From Vulcanisaeta souniana JCM 11219 (GTDB lineage: Archaea; Thermoproteota; Thermoprotei; Thermoproteales; Thermocladiaceae): a stretch of 64,000 nucleotides of DNA. How positions within the stretch are numbered: position 1 is the first letter of the stretch; the number at the start of each line of letters is the position of its first letter. The stretch is from contig NZ_AP026830.1 in assembly GCF_026000775.1 (NCBI RefSeq), positions 2,317,056 through 2,381,055 of the forward strand, given 5' to 3'. This document shows, piece by piece, positions 1 through 7,905 of the stretch. Under the pieces are notes generated by a model, which saw nothing but the letters and a program-made list of their open reading frames with translations, was not told the DNA's origin and made no database searches. The translations under genes and the position numbers were made by a program.

Positions 1-410
1 GTTAATGAGACACCGATTTCCCTGCCCTTGTTCCTGAACCAGAGGAAGTATTGTGCATATTCCTTACTTGACTCCTCCCTTACCTTATTAATTATCATCT
101 TTAGGATATACTCTATTTGGTCAATAGGTAGGTTGCTAATGTCATCAATATTGTGCTCAGGGGTCTCAACAACCACATAGCACCTACCCACTGACTTACC
201 TGTCCTGTAAAACCAGTGATTACCTGGCTCTGGCGCCTCCTCCATCAGCATTGGATACCTATTCTCAAGAATTAGGGCTCTCCATCCATGCCCGGTCTCC
301 GGGTTCCCAGGACAGAACGGGCAGTAATTGCTTGGTTGCCATGGTCTGAAACGCCTAATATTGGATACCAAGACCCACTCCCTAAGTGTTGGGTCCCACC
401 TGAGCTCCAT
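1..410 (-). CDS. galT: Galactose-1-phosphate uridylyltransferase, 5' part only
   Basis: GalT transfers UMP between UDP-glucose and galactose 1-phosphate in the Leloir pathway. The visible N-terminal 136 codons begin MELRWDPTLREWVLVS, a typical GalT start, followed by the NYCPFCPG zinc-site motif near residue 36 and an ETPEHN segment near residue 90. The frame runs off the left edge just after GVSLT, so the catalytic HPH motif expected next lies outside the window. The gene starts 7 nt after the galK stop codon, so galK-galT reads as one operon. The identity is firm; length and integrity of the rest cannot be judged. Confidence 0.9.
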   Translation of the reverse strand, partial: MELRWDPTLREWVLVSNIRRFRPWQPSNYCPFCPGNPETGHGWRALILENRYPMLMEEAPEPGNHWFYRTGKSVGRCYVVVETPEHNIDDISNLPIDQIEYILKMIINKVREESSKEYAQYFLWFRNKGREIGVSL

Positions 411-417
411 AGTTGGC

Positions 418-1677
418 CTACTGCCCATGTATGGCCACCCCGCTGTCTATACTAACGATCCATCCCCTGGGGGCCAGGCCCCTGCTCAGGACCTTATTCA
501 GTAGATCCTTAGCCTTATCCTCATCCCTAACCAATGCTATGACGGAACCTCCCAAGCCGGCTCCTGATAACTTTGCGCCATAGGCACCCTCGCTAACCAG
601 GAAGTTAACCAACTCATCTATTGCAGGTAAACTAACGTCATAGTATTCACTGAGTAGCCTATGTTGGTAAGTCATGATCCTACCCACGAAGGCCTCCCTC
701 CAATCATAACTAGAGAGGAGACTATCAACCTCGGCCTCACTCAATCCAAGCGCCCTCTCTATTTCAGTAATTCCGACAGTTTCACCCCTAATGACCCTTA
801 ACGCCAATTTCGTACTCTCGTTAGCCCTCAGGGTGTAGAGCATCCTTCTCCTGGATGCGTCACGTAATTCACTAATGAATGGCGCGATTTCATCCTCAAT
901 CACCTCATCCCAGCGGACCTCCCAGTAATGTGCACCAAGCTTGTTCCTTAGGTTCCTGGGCAAGTCCATACTCAGTAGTTTGTTGAGTCCCTCGTCGATC
1001 TCCAATTGACGTTTGGGATGAATGTCGGCCGTACTATGCCTAATGCCAGTATCAATAACCAGGAATACGCCTCCAAGCCTCGGTAGTGTAGTCACATTAT
1101 ATGGTGGCTTGGTTTCAATAACCACGATATCACCAAAGGCAGCGGCATACTGATCAAGCCTACCGCAAGGCACACCCATGATATCGTGCTCAGCCTCATA
1201 GGCGATCTCAGCTATTAACTTCCTATCTAGATTAAGCCCATTCAATGCACTGATGGCTGAGGATAGGGACACTAGTAATGTACCACTGCTGCCGAGCCCA
1301 GAGGACATTGGCACATTACTACGTATCCAGGCCCTAAATGGTCTAATACCGTACCCACGCCTCATGAATGCCATTACTAGTGCCCTTACGTAATTACCGA
1401 ACCATTTACTGTTAACAAGCCCCACATTACTCTGTGAAAATTCATCGATGAATTTCACCCCCTCATCCCTTAAATTCCCCGACGCCACCACGAAATTACC
1501 CTGCGAGAGTGAGATAGCTGTGTATGTCCTTAGGTTTATGCCGACGGCAACAACGGGTAAACCCTTATAGTCCTGGTGCGTATTCAGGAAGTCCAATCTA
1601 CCAGGTGCGGACGCCACTAGGGCAGGTTCCTCATTAAAGAATTCCCTGAATTCCTTAATGGCCATGTTCGCAGTCAT
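418..1677 (-). CDS. galK: Galactokinase (GHMP kinase family)
   Basis: This enzyme phosphorylates galactose to galactose 1-phosphate, the substrate of the GalT encoded directly downstream. The protein (about 419 aa) shows the GHMP features: a PGRLDFLNTHQDYKG substrate motif near the N terminus, the glycine/serine-rich ATP loop (SSGLGSSGTLLVSL) near residue 125, and a C-terminal GAKLSGAGLGGSVIAL motif. The open frame extends to 1695, but the TATA-like sequence centred near 1706 predicts transcription starting near 1681, so the ATG at 1677 or the one at 1665 (MAIKEF) is the more likely start. The motif 1 sequence departs from textbook GRVNLIGEH galactokinases, so activity on a related sugar is possible, but the pairing with galT supports galactose. 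Confidence 0.85.
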   Translation of the reverse strand: MTANMAIKEFREFFNEEPALVASAPGRLDFLNTHQDYKGLPVVAVGINLRTYTAISLSQGNFVVASGNLRDEGVKFIDEFSQSNVGLVNSKWFGNYVRALVMAFMRRGYGIRPFRAWIRSNVPMSSGLGSSGTLLVSLSSAISALNGLNLDRKLIAEIAYEAEHDIMGVPCGRLDQYAAAFGDIVVIETKPPYNVTTLPRLGGVFLVIDTGIRHSTADIHPKRQLEIDEGLNKLLSMDLPRNLRNKLGAHYWEVRWDEVIEDEIAPFISELRDASRRRMLYTLRANESTKLALRVIRGETVGITEIERALGLSEAEVDSLLSSYDWREAFVGRIMTYQHRLLSEYYDVSLPAIDELVNFLVSEGAYGAKLSGAGLGGSVIALVRDEDKAKDLLNKVLSRGLAPRGWIVSIDSGVAIHGQ

Positions 1678-1698
1678 AATTACCGCTAAACACACAAC

Positions 1699-1711
1699 CC
1701 CATATATTAAA
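1699..1711 (-). promoter_or_regulatory. TATA box for galK-galT
   Basis: On the minus strand this reads TTTAATATATGG, a good archaeal TATA element about 25-30 nt before the ATG at 1677. It argues for a nearly leaderless transcript and against the upstream start at 1695. Confidence 0.55.
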
Positions 1712-1741
1712 GGATTAAAGGAGCCTTATTAATGAAGCATT

Positions 1742-2093
1742 GTGGTTAATACACGTAGAGAAACCATTATGGGGTTAACGGTTGATGTTCTTGAGTCTGA
1801 CCACGGCGTAGAGACTGTGGAAAACACGTCAAGAGAAAGCGGTGAGTCTACGACAAAAATAGTGAAGACACTATTATTCAAGGCAGGTGCTAGATACTGA
1901 TGTTGGTGCAGCAACGCCACTCAGCAATAAGGTTTTGATGCCTAGGATTATGGTCGTTATGGATCCATCAATGCTAAAGAATGAGTATGTATTATGTGGC
2001 TGTGGTTCTAGGAATACATTGATTGAGGTTGATACGACGGAATTAGTGAATCTACTTAATCCTGTGCTCATTGATGCATTTGAACAGGTTTGA
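1742..2093 (+). pseudogene. Decayed YbaK/EbsC-type aminoacyl-tRNA deacylase
   Basis: Two frame-shifted segments together resemble the YbaK/ProX editing domain, which hydrolyses mischarged tRNA. Segment one (1742-1899) contains ...STTKIVKTLLFKAG..., matching the 'IVKTLvF' core. Segment two (1887-2093) contains VGAATPLSNKVL and CGCGSRNTLIEVDTTELV, matching the 'vGgvtPfg' and 'aGSrn..iels..eLl' parts. About 40 residues that normally separate these blocks are missing and the frame changes at the junction. The 3' end overlaps the convergent RNA methyltransferase gene by 26 nt. The call is by eye; the motif order makes it fairly convincing. Confidence 0.6.
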
Positions 2094-3273
2094 TGAGTTT
2101 GGCGATGAAGAAGCCGGGCGTGCCATGTACATGCGGGTAGAATCTAACAACGGAATCCCTGTACCTATCAATTAACCCGCCGGATGCATTGGGTATGTTA
2201 ATGCTAACAATTTCAAAGCCTAGGCTCTCAGCATAGGCTATGTTGTCCTCATTCTCAAGTGGTGGTATTGTGCATGTTGAGTAAACCAGGACCCCGCCTG
2301 GCTTCAGTAGTTTCCAGGCAACCTTAATGAATTGCCTCTGGTACTCCGCTGTAGATTTCACTATTTCCATTGTCTTCACATCAAAGAGCCTGGGCCTAAC
2401 GCCCATGTCTGTGCAGGGTGGATCAATCAACACCCTGTCCACGGAATTAACTAAGTCAGGTCTATCAACATCTAGGAACCTCGTATCCCTGGCCTCAACC
2501 CTATACAGACCATCCATTCCCAACCTACTTAGGCTCTCAATCATTTCCCTAATCTTGTTCTCGCTCCTATCGAATGCATAAACCACGGCCTTACCACCAC
2601 TAAGTTGTATTACATGACTTGTCTTACCACCTGGTGCAGCATTCATGTCAACAATTACGTCACCAGGCCTTGGATTAAGTACATGAGCAACCCATTGAGC
2701 GGGCAGACTCTGATCGTAAAACAACCCAATGGCGTATTCATGTAGCTCCCTAATCTTTGGAACCTCATATACGCTGACCAGTGTCCTAACTGCAACGCCC
2801 CTTTTAACGTTCTTAACCTCGTCATGGTTGATCTCCGCCGTACCAAAGGCCACTATCTCGCCATCCGGAGCTATCACGTTAACCTCATCACCCCTCTTAA
2901 TGTCATCATCCATCCTAACAACGCCGGGCACGTACAAGTTGGCACCCATATAGACGCTTTCAGCCGCCCTCTTGTCGGCTAGTACGTACTTACGCGCCGA
3001 TGGTATTCTATTAGGCCCCTTAACTGGGAACCAAAGGGCCTCGGGTAGGGTCTCATCGATATATACAACCACGGAGTGTTCCTGCAATATATTCACTAGG
3101 TCACTGGGGCTTGTTTTCATGGTGTTAACCCTCACATAATACCTATTGGGAGGCCTCCTTATTGCATCGAATAAGTTCTGTAGTTCATTATCCGAGAAGT
3201 ACTGTAGTAGGTATTGGTATAGCTGATAATCAAGCCTATGCCCTTTTATGATTTCTATCTCCTTACTTACCAT
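2068..3273 (-). CDS. NSUN-family RNA cytosine-C5 methyltransferase with PUA domain
   Basis: The product (about 401 aa) should methylate cytosine C5 in tRNA or rRNA using S-adenosylmethionine. An N-terminal region is followed by a PUA-like RNA-binding segment (about residues 90-170), then the Rossmann methyltransferase with VDMNAAPGGKTSH (AdoMet motif), a DPPCTD motif and an STCTIPPLENE motif. The cysteines in PCT and TCT are the two catalytic cysteines known in this family. The open frame begins at 3285, but the ATG at 3273 follows a GGTGGG Shine-Dalgarno sequence and is preferred. It lies 16-28 nt behind the 113-aa gene, so the two are probably one operon. The RNA target cannot be told from sequence. 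Confidence 0.88.
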   Translation of the reverse strand: MVSKEIEIIKGHRLDYQLYQYLLQYFSDNELQNLFDAIRRPPNRYYVRVNTMKTSPSDLVNILQEHSVVVYIDETLPEALWFPVKGPNRIPSARKYVLADKRAAESVYMGANLYVPGVVRMDDDIKRGDEVNVIAPDGEIVAFGTAEINHDEVKNVKRGVAVRTLVSVYEVPKIRELHEYAIGLFYDQSLPAQWVAHVLNPRPGDVIVDMNAAPGGKTSHVIQLSGGKAVVYAFDRSENKIREMIESLSRLGMDGLYRVEARDTRFLDVDRPDLVNSVDRVLIDPPCTDMGVRPRLFDVKTMEIVKSTAEYQRQFIKVAWKLLKPGGVLVYSTCTIPPLENEDNIAYAESLGFEIVSINIPNASGGLIDRYRDSVVRFYPHVHGTPGFFIAKLIKPVQMHQ

Positions 3274-3301
3274 ACCCACCTTCACTACTTAGGGGCAAGC
3301 T

Positions 3302-3643
3302 CTATGCAACGTCGTAATTACTTAAATCCCTCAGTCTCTTGAGCAATATATTCGCTGCACCATTAGGGTTCTCCTTAGCCAGTCTCCATAGGTCCATGCT
3401 CTCGGTTATTATGTACTTAAGAACCCTGGACCTGGACCTCGTTGGTTTGTTACTCTCCACCCTAACATAGCCGTCATCCGCCAACCTACCGAGCACCTTT
3501 GCAGTCTTCAATATGTCTGAGTGCCTGCCATTGAGTCCAGCGAATTTTAGCAATGACCTCGCCTTAATGGTGATCCTCCTGCCCTTACTCTTACTTATTA
3601 AATCGATAAGCGCCTTTACAATTCTTGAATCATACTCCTCCAT
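3302..3643 (-). CDS. Small conserved protein, winged-helix-like
   Basis: A 113-aa basic protein that I do not recognise as a named family. Residues about 20-75 (ITIKARSLLKFAGLNGRHSDILKTAKVLGRLADDGYVRVES) have the spacing of a winged-helix fold, with a recognition helix and a beta wing, followed by a basic RSRSRVLKYII stretch. DNA or RNA binding is likely. It is the first gene of an operon with the NSUN methyltransferase. A TATA-like GTTATATAG lies about 26 nt upstream of the ATG, giving a leaderless transcript. The promoter is divergent from that of ahbAB. Confidence 0.7.
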   Translation of the reverse strand: MEEYDSRIVKALIDLISKSKGRRITIKARSLLKFAGLNGRHSDILKTAKVLGRLADDGYVRVESNKPTRSRSRVLKYIITESMDLWRLAKENPNGAANILLKRLRDLSNYDVA

Positions 3644-3677
3644 ACAAAGCGCGCTTTAATTAAACCCTATATAACAG

Positions 3678-3695
3678 TTATTCACTGAGGAATAA
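3678..3695. promoter_or_regulatory. Palindrome upstream of ahbAB, possible operator
   Basis: TTATTC-ACTGAG-GAATAA is a perfect 6-bp inverted repeat with a 6-bp spacer. It lies 12 bp upstream of the ahbAB TATA element (TTTTAAATAG near 3707-3716) and between two divergent promoters. It differs from the sulfate-island palindrome. A regulator-binding role is inference. Confidence 0.4.
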
Positions 3696-3732
3696 CGCGA
3701 ATCCCTTTTAAATAGGGTAAATAACAGGTCCT

Positions 3733-4710
3733 GTGGAGCTTGATACTAGGTTAAGGCCGTTATTAATGGAGCTCCAGTATAACTTCCCAATAGTAAAAAG
3801 GCCGTTTCTTGAGATCGCAAATAGGCTTAATGAGGATGAGGACTGGGTACTGGAAAAAACAAGGGATTTAGTTCATAATGGTGTAGTTAAGAGGATTGGC
3901 GCTCTCGTGAATTACAGATCAAGGGGATTGGTATCAGCATTGGTTGGTGCTGATGTACCCAATGATTTGATTAATGATGTCGCCAAGGTTATAAATTCCG
4001 ATGCACAGGTTTCGCATAATTTCGTAAGAGAACACCCTAGGTATAACGTGTGGTTCGTTACGAAGGCCAGGAACAAGGAGGAATTAATAATGAAAGTTTC
4101 CAATACCTTATCTAAGCTTGGCATTAATGACCTTGTGATTCTAACGGCATTGAGGACCTATAAGATAGATGTTAAGTTTGACCTAATGAGCGGCATATCC
4201 CGTACAAAATCTATGGTATTGCCACCCAGCGTACCATCAATAGAATCCACAGGACTAACGATGGAGTTCTTTAGGAAATTAAGATCAATAAGTATTACAA
4301 GAGAGCCCTTCGACGAAATAACCGGTTTAGCCGGGATTAGCATTGATGAATTAAGTAATTTACTAAGTAATTTAATGAGAATTGGAATAATAAGGGACTT
4401 CTACGCAACGCTGGATTCAGACAAGGTGGGATTCAGGGAGAATGCCATGGTTGTCTTTAAGGCAACTCCAGAAACCTGTGAGAAGGCCGCATTAATTGAA
4501 GAAACAACACACGTAGTGCTTAGAGAAATAACTCTTGGTTCATGGCCCTACAACTGCTATTTCATGATACACGGCATTAATAGGGATGTACTTGAGAGAG
4601 CCATAAGCGACATAATGAAGAGGCTCGACATAAATAGGTATGAGGTACTTTATAGTATTAGGAATTTATTACCGGAAATGCCGAGAAGGCTTGAGTTAAC
4701 TAACACGTGA
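3733..4710 (+). CDS. ahbAB: Siroheme decarboxylase, AhbA-AhbB fusion
   Basis: Two Lrp/AsnC-like halves are fused in one 325-aa chain. The first (residues about 1-150) carries VSHNFVREHPRYNVWFV, the second (about 170-315) carries THVVLREITLGSWPYNCYFM. Both match the signature of siroheme decarboxylases AhbA/AhbB (NirDLGH family), which convert siroheme to didecarboxysiroheme in the alternative archaeal heme pathway. These subunits are usually separate genes. The start is GTG, with a TATA element 20-25 nt before it, so the transcript is leaderless. It fits hemA, hemL and the SUMT gene in the same window: siroheme made for DsrAB could also feed heme b for DsrM and AprM. Annotation as an AsnC transcription regulator would be misleading. 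Confidence 0.82.
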   Translation: MELDTRLRPLLMELQYNFPIVKRPFLEIANRLNEDEDWVLEKTRDLVHNGVVKRIGALVNYRSRGLVSALVGADVPNDLINDVAKVINSDAQVSHNFVREHPRYNVWFVTKARNKEELIMKVSNTLSKLGINDLVILTALRTYKIDVKFDLMSGISRTKSMVLPPSVPSIESTGLTMEFFRKLRSISITREPFDEITGLAGISIDELSNLLSNLMRIGIIRDFYATLDSDKVGFRENAMVVFKATPETCEKAALIEETTHVVLREITLGSWPYNCYFMIHGINRDVLERAISDIMKRLDINRYEVLYSIRNLLPEMPRRLELTNT

Positions 4711-5121
4711 TATAGTCTTTGCTCTATTGACCAACCAATATGCTAACGCGAGTATTAATATGCTCATAACTAATAATATTCCGTAATATAAGGAACCACT
4801 GGGCGATGCAATGTAGAGCAGTAATTCCCTTGAAACTGCAGTGAGCACTACGGCTAATACTAAGTCAACAACCACGGTACCTGACCTAATGTATTCCAAG
4901 AACATGTCAACGAATTCCAGGGCAATGACTACCAGGAAGATCGCTGAGAGGGCACTCAGTATCTCCAGGTCTGATACTGATGCGAAAGTCACTAGAGAAA
5001 TAATATCCCTAACTGCCAGGTATAGGGCTATTGCGCCCAGTACCACGGTTATAACAATAATGACTAAGTACAGCACTATACTCACGAGCTTAAATACACG
5101 TGCTATATCCTTAGTGTTCAT
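4696..5121 (-). CDS. PsiE-like small membrane protein
   Basis: A 141-aa protein with four predicted membrane helices (roughly residues 12-36, 50-72, 82-102 and 108-130). The pattern LEFVDMFLEYIRSG between helices 2 and 3 resembles the phosphate-starvation-inducible PsiE family, whose function is unknown. The frame is open to 5163, but the TATA-like AAAATATAAAACC near 5150 places the transcript start near 5126, so the ATG at 5121 is preferred. The 3' end overlaps the convergent ahbAB gene by 15 nt. Confidence 0.65.
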   Translation of the reverse strand: MNTKDIARVFKLVSIVLYLVIIVITVVLGAIALYLAVRDIISLVTFASVSDLEILSALSAIFLVVIALEFVDMFLEYIRSGTVVVDLVLAVVLTAVSRELLLYIASPSGSLYYGILLVMSILILALAYWLVNRAKTISRVS

Positions 5122-5343
5122 TTTATTATACACCCCGGAGCCCGGTTTTATATTTTGCACCATGTATAATCATTAATAATAATTATGAATCATCGAACCC
5201 ATGAATCAAATGAACTTCACACTAACGGATAGGGCTGTTCTCTAAGTCTTGGTGCTTTAGGTGTTTTCTAATTGCTTTTGGATGCTTTTTAGTGCTATTA
5301 GGCGTGCCGATGCCGTGTGCCTGTCCAGACCGTGTTAGTGGAA

Positions 5344-5495
5344 AAATTATAAGTCTTTGAAGTTATAAGCCCTTTGGTGACCTCGGGGTTCCGAGAGCCG
5401 CAGGGCCGTGAGCCACTGCGGTGAGGGGCTCCGAGCGGAAGCGTGACGAACCACCTACCGTGATTAAAAGTAATCAAACACGGTAGGCGGGGAAC
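5344..5495 (+). ncRNA. Candidate structured non-coding RNA upstream of the ATPase genes
   Basis: A GC-rich block stands out in an AT-rich 458-bp gap. TATA-like elements lie at 5344-5353 and 5361-5370. Perfect hairpins follow: CTCGG/CCGAG at 5382-5395; CCGCAG/CTGCGG at 5398-5421 enclosing GGC-CGTGA-GCC; a GCGGAAGC tetraloop-like element near 5434-5441; and a 9-bp stem CCTACCGTG/CACGGTAGG at 5454-5487 with a further GATTA/TAATC pairing inside. A T-run near 5497 could end the transcript. I could not match it to SRP RNA, RNase P RNA, 5S rRNA or a guide RNA. The strand is chosen from the TATA elements. Remaining bases of this gap (5122-5343) show nothing clear. Confidence 0.4.
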
Positions 5496-5579
5496 GCTTT
5501 TATGCATAAGACTGCAATTACGTGTTGCCGTGGGTTATAATGCAATAATGTTTTTAAGTCTCCCTCGCCAATTCTCCAC

Positions 5580-5897
5580 GTGTCATTAGAACGACTTTAT
5601 GAAGTCCTTAGGAAGATCGACAGCAAGGTTGATGAGATATACAAGTTGAGGGATAGTAGTGATGCCGAGATAGCCAAGTTAATAAGCGAAGTCAAGGTCA
5701 AGGTAGAGGACGAAATCGAGGAATACATAAAGAGATTGATAGGTGAGTATAAGGAAAAGAAACATAGTGAGATTGAAAATGAAGTAAATAAGTATTCCGA
5801 GGATCTGCGTAGAGATGTCGAGCAATTCAGGAAGAAGATTAATAATGCCATTGATAAAACGGTTGATGAGGTTGTTAGGATGTTAATTGGTGAATAG
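5580..5897 (+). CDS. atpH: A-type ATP synthase subunit H (peripheral stalk coiled coil)
   Basis: A 105-aa, highly charged protein predicted to be coiled coil almost throughout (heptads from LYEVLRKIDSKVDEIYKL onward). Length and composition fit subunit H/G of archaeal A-type ATPases, which pairs with subunit E as the peripheral stalk. It is followed after 5 nt by the subunit C gene. The GTG start lies about 25 nt after a TTTTTAAG TATA element at 5550-5559, consistent with leaderless transcription. The other ATPase subunits are not in this window, so these two genes form a separate small operon. Confidence 0.72.
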   Translation: MSLERLYEVLRKIDSKVDEIYKLRDSSDAEIAKLISEVKVKVEDEIEEYIKRLIGEYKEKKHSEIENEVNKYSEDLRRDVEQFRKKINNAIDKTVDEVVRMLIGE

Positions 5898-5902
5898 GCA
5901 GG

Positions 5903-6973
5903 ATGTCGAGCAATTACGTAATTAAACTAACGGCACTTGGACCAAGAGTGAGGGGATTAAGGGCCAAGTGCTTGCCTAAGGATAAGTTAAATGCACTAAT
6001 ACTTGCCCAGACGATTGATGATGCCATAAATGCCCTGAAGGGTACTGACTATGGCAATGTCATTGAGAAGCTAGGTAAGATCACTGACGAAGCTCAGATA
6101 ACTAATGAAATAAGGACCTACGTAGTCAAGTCAATAAGTTCATTGGCTTCATCAGTACCATCACCGGCATCCACAATATTGAAATCGTACTTAATGAGAC
6201 TTGAACTCGAAAACATTAAGGTAATTGCGAAATCCCTCATGAAAGGACTAGAGGGTGGTGTTACCCTAGAGAGTATGATTAATGTTGCCGTTGAGGAGGA
6301 GCTGGGTAGGAGACACGTACTGGCCGCCATAATGAGTGTTAGGGATATTGAGGATCTACGTAATAAACTGATGGAGATGCACCACCCGGCTGGCCCTGCG
6401 TTGGATAGCTTCGTGAAGGTAAGCAAACAGTACTCACAATATGGTAATGCCTTAATTGATACGTTAATTGACAGGGCCTTCATAGAGTACTTAGCCCACT
6501 TGGCAGAGATTGACAATTCTGTTGGCAAGTTCGTTAAGGGACTCATTGATTTTTACAACCTTAATGTATTCCTGAGGAGCAAGTTATGGGGTTTATCCCA
6601 GGAACTAGTCAATGAACTTGTAATACGTACGGGCAATGTATTTAGTACTGCAATTAAGATATATGGTGAATCACCCACCAGGATCCTTGAGGAGGTTGCC
6701 TCGGTATTTCCATCACTTGATCAATTAATTAAGGTCGCTGGTTCCTCAGACCTGAGGACCTTGGTTCAGTACCTAGGTCCATTTAGTTATAGATTTGCCA
6801 AGGACCTTGAGGAGTACATGGTATCCCTATTTACGGAATTCTCGCCGGGTGCCGCATTGGCGACCGTGCATTTTAGGTTCATCGAGAGCGACCTAGTCAT
6901 TACCCTACTGAATGCCTTCCTTGAGGGTTTACCCAGGGACTTTATTGTTAAGCTTTACGGACCCGTTATTTAA
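5903..6973 (+). CDS. atpC: A-type ATP synthase subunit C (central stalk adaptor)
   Basis: The 356-aa product resembles archaeal AtpC/vacuolar subunit d (AC39 family), the funnel that couples the central rotor to the membrane c-ring. Evidence is the mostly helical sequence with the repeated helical hairpins of the family, for example SYLMRLELENIKVIAKSLMKG near residue 95 and FIEYLAHLAEIDNSVGKFVKGLIDFYNL near residue 195, and a C-terminal KDLEEYMVSLFTEFSPGA helix. The family usually spans about 350 aa. It starts with ATG 5 nt after atpH, preceded by GGCAGG. Confidence 0.8.
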   Translation: MSSNYVIKLTALGPRVRGLRAKCLPKDKLNALILAQTIDDAINALKGTDYGNVIEKLGKITDEAQITNEIRTYVVKSISSLASSVPSPASTILKSYLMRLELENIKVIAKSLMKGLEGGVTLESMINVAVEEELGRRHVLAAIMSVRDIEDLRNKLMEMHHPAGPALDSFVKVSKQYSQYGNALIDTLIDRAFIEYLAHLAEIDNSVGKFVKGLIDFYNLNVFLRSKLWGLSQELVNELVIRTGNVFSTAIKIYGESPTRILEEVASVFPSLDQLIKVAGSSDLRTLVQYLGPFSYRFAKDLEEYMVSLFTEFSPGAALATVHFRFIESDLVITLLNAFLEGLPRDFIVKLYGPVI

Positions 6974-7103
6974 TATTCTTTATCTCCTCAACTTTTTTCA
7001 GTAATTCCTCCCTGGTCTTACTTATCTTCTCATTTACCTGCTCAAGGTACTTACTAACTATCTTTTTCATTTCGTCCTGGACAACATCATTAATACCCGG
7101 CAT
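6966..7103 (-). CDS. 45-aa coiled-coil protein, unrecognised
   Basis: A very short minus-strand frame encodes MPGINDVVQDEMKKIVSKYL and then a charged heptad-like tail ending EELLKKVEEIKNIK. It has a TATA element (CATTTATAATTC, near 7121-7132) about 24 nt before its ATG, the same leaderless layout as neighbouring genes, which supports a real gene. The stop overlaps atpC by 8 nt from the opposite strand. It may be a small stalk-associated or unrelated coiled-coil peptide; function unknown. Confidence 0.5.
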   Translation of the reverse strand: MPGINDVVQDEMKKIVSKYLEQVNEKISKTREELLKKVEEIKNIK

Positions 7104-7154
7104 CAATACACCGTAAGCATTGAATTATAAATGCTTTATGCCCCGTTAATTGAC

Positions 7155-7877
7155 CTAATGCTTGAACGCCAGAATTGATGATATGATGAGAACCACCAGT
7201 GATGCAATGAGGAGCAGCATGGCATATACACGGTATGGATAATATGATGAATGAGTCATTAGGTATGCCGTGGATACCACGGTTGCGTTATACCGCTTAA
7301 TACATGACCCATTTACTGAAATAACAACTAGTGAGTTTGTGCAGGGGCATGATAGTATAATTGCCGGTTTAACAAGTATGTCGATGTTTCCGTTGGCGAA
7401 AGTTGTGGTGAATAGCGAGTAGGTGTATGGTGTATAATCAATGATTTTACTGTTATCTAGGATCATTATTGACACATAGCCGCTGCCGATTATTGTGGCG
7501 TTTATTGTAACCCTACATACGCCGGGTAATGTTATGTTAAACCATTTGCTGGATGAGTTGTAGACATTGAAGGTGAGTTGGGTTTCATTGCTAATACGAA
7601 GGCTACTTGTTAATGGTATATACGTAATCTCCCTGGTCACTATGGATCCATTATTCAACTCCTGAACACCGCCAGTGCCCAATGATACAAGGGCGCGGCC
7701 AATAACGTAATTACTAACGTCAGTATCCCAGGGAAAGACACAAGTAACATTACTCCTTAATTCACCATTCATGCATGTATATTTAACAAATGCATTACCA
7801 CCCACTGACACGTTCATTAAAACCAGTCCGGCAATCAGTAACACCAATGCGGTAATTATTAGGTACTTAATCATCAT
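7155..7877 (-). CDS. Secreted or surface protein anchored at both ends, unknown
   Basis: The 240-aa protein has an N-terminal hydrophobic helix (residues about 4-26, signal anchor), an extracytoplasmic domain of about 180 residues rich in Asn, Ser and Thr with several N-X-S/T sites, and a C-terminal membrane helix (about 215-237). Eight or so cysteines in the outer part (for example CPCTNS) could form disulfides, as is common in hyperthermophilic crenarchaea. The glycosylation sites fit the STT3 enzyme at 34.4 kb. A TATA element lies about 26 nt upstream of the ATG. Function unknown. Confidence 0.7.
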   Translation of the reverse strand: MMIKYLIITALVLLIAGLVLMNVSVGGNAFVKYTCMNGELRSNVTCVFPWDTDVSNYVIGRALVSLGTGGVQELNNGSIVTREITYIPLTSSLRISNETQLTFNVYNSSSKWFNITLPGVCRVTINATIIGSGYVSIMILDNSKIIDYTPYTYSLFTTTFANGNIDILVKPAIILSCPCTNSLVVISVNGSCIKRYNATVVSTAYLMTHSSYYPYRVYAMLLLIASLVVLIISSILAFKH

Positions 7878-7905
7878 AACAACCTAGTCCATGCATATTT
7901 TAAGC

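Noticed and set aside
3733-4710. An AsnC/Lrp transcription regulator
   Set aside because: Both halves carry the siroheme decarboxylase signatures around VSHNFVREHPRYN and REITLGSWPYN, so an enzyme role is preferred.
5344-5495. Identity as SRP RNA or RNase P RNA
   Set aside because: The SRP helix 8 motif and the RNase P GGAAAGTC core are not seen on either strand.
5298-5507. A 69-aa minus-strand frame over the GC-rich block
   Set aside because: Its composition follows the hairpins, it has no promoter or ribosome-binding site, and the stems explain the sequence better.
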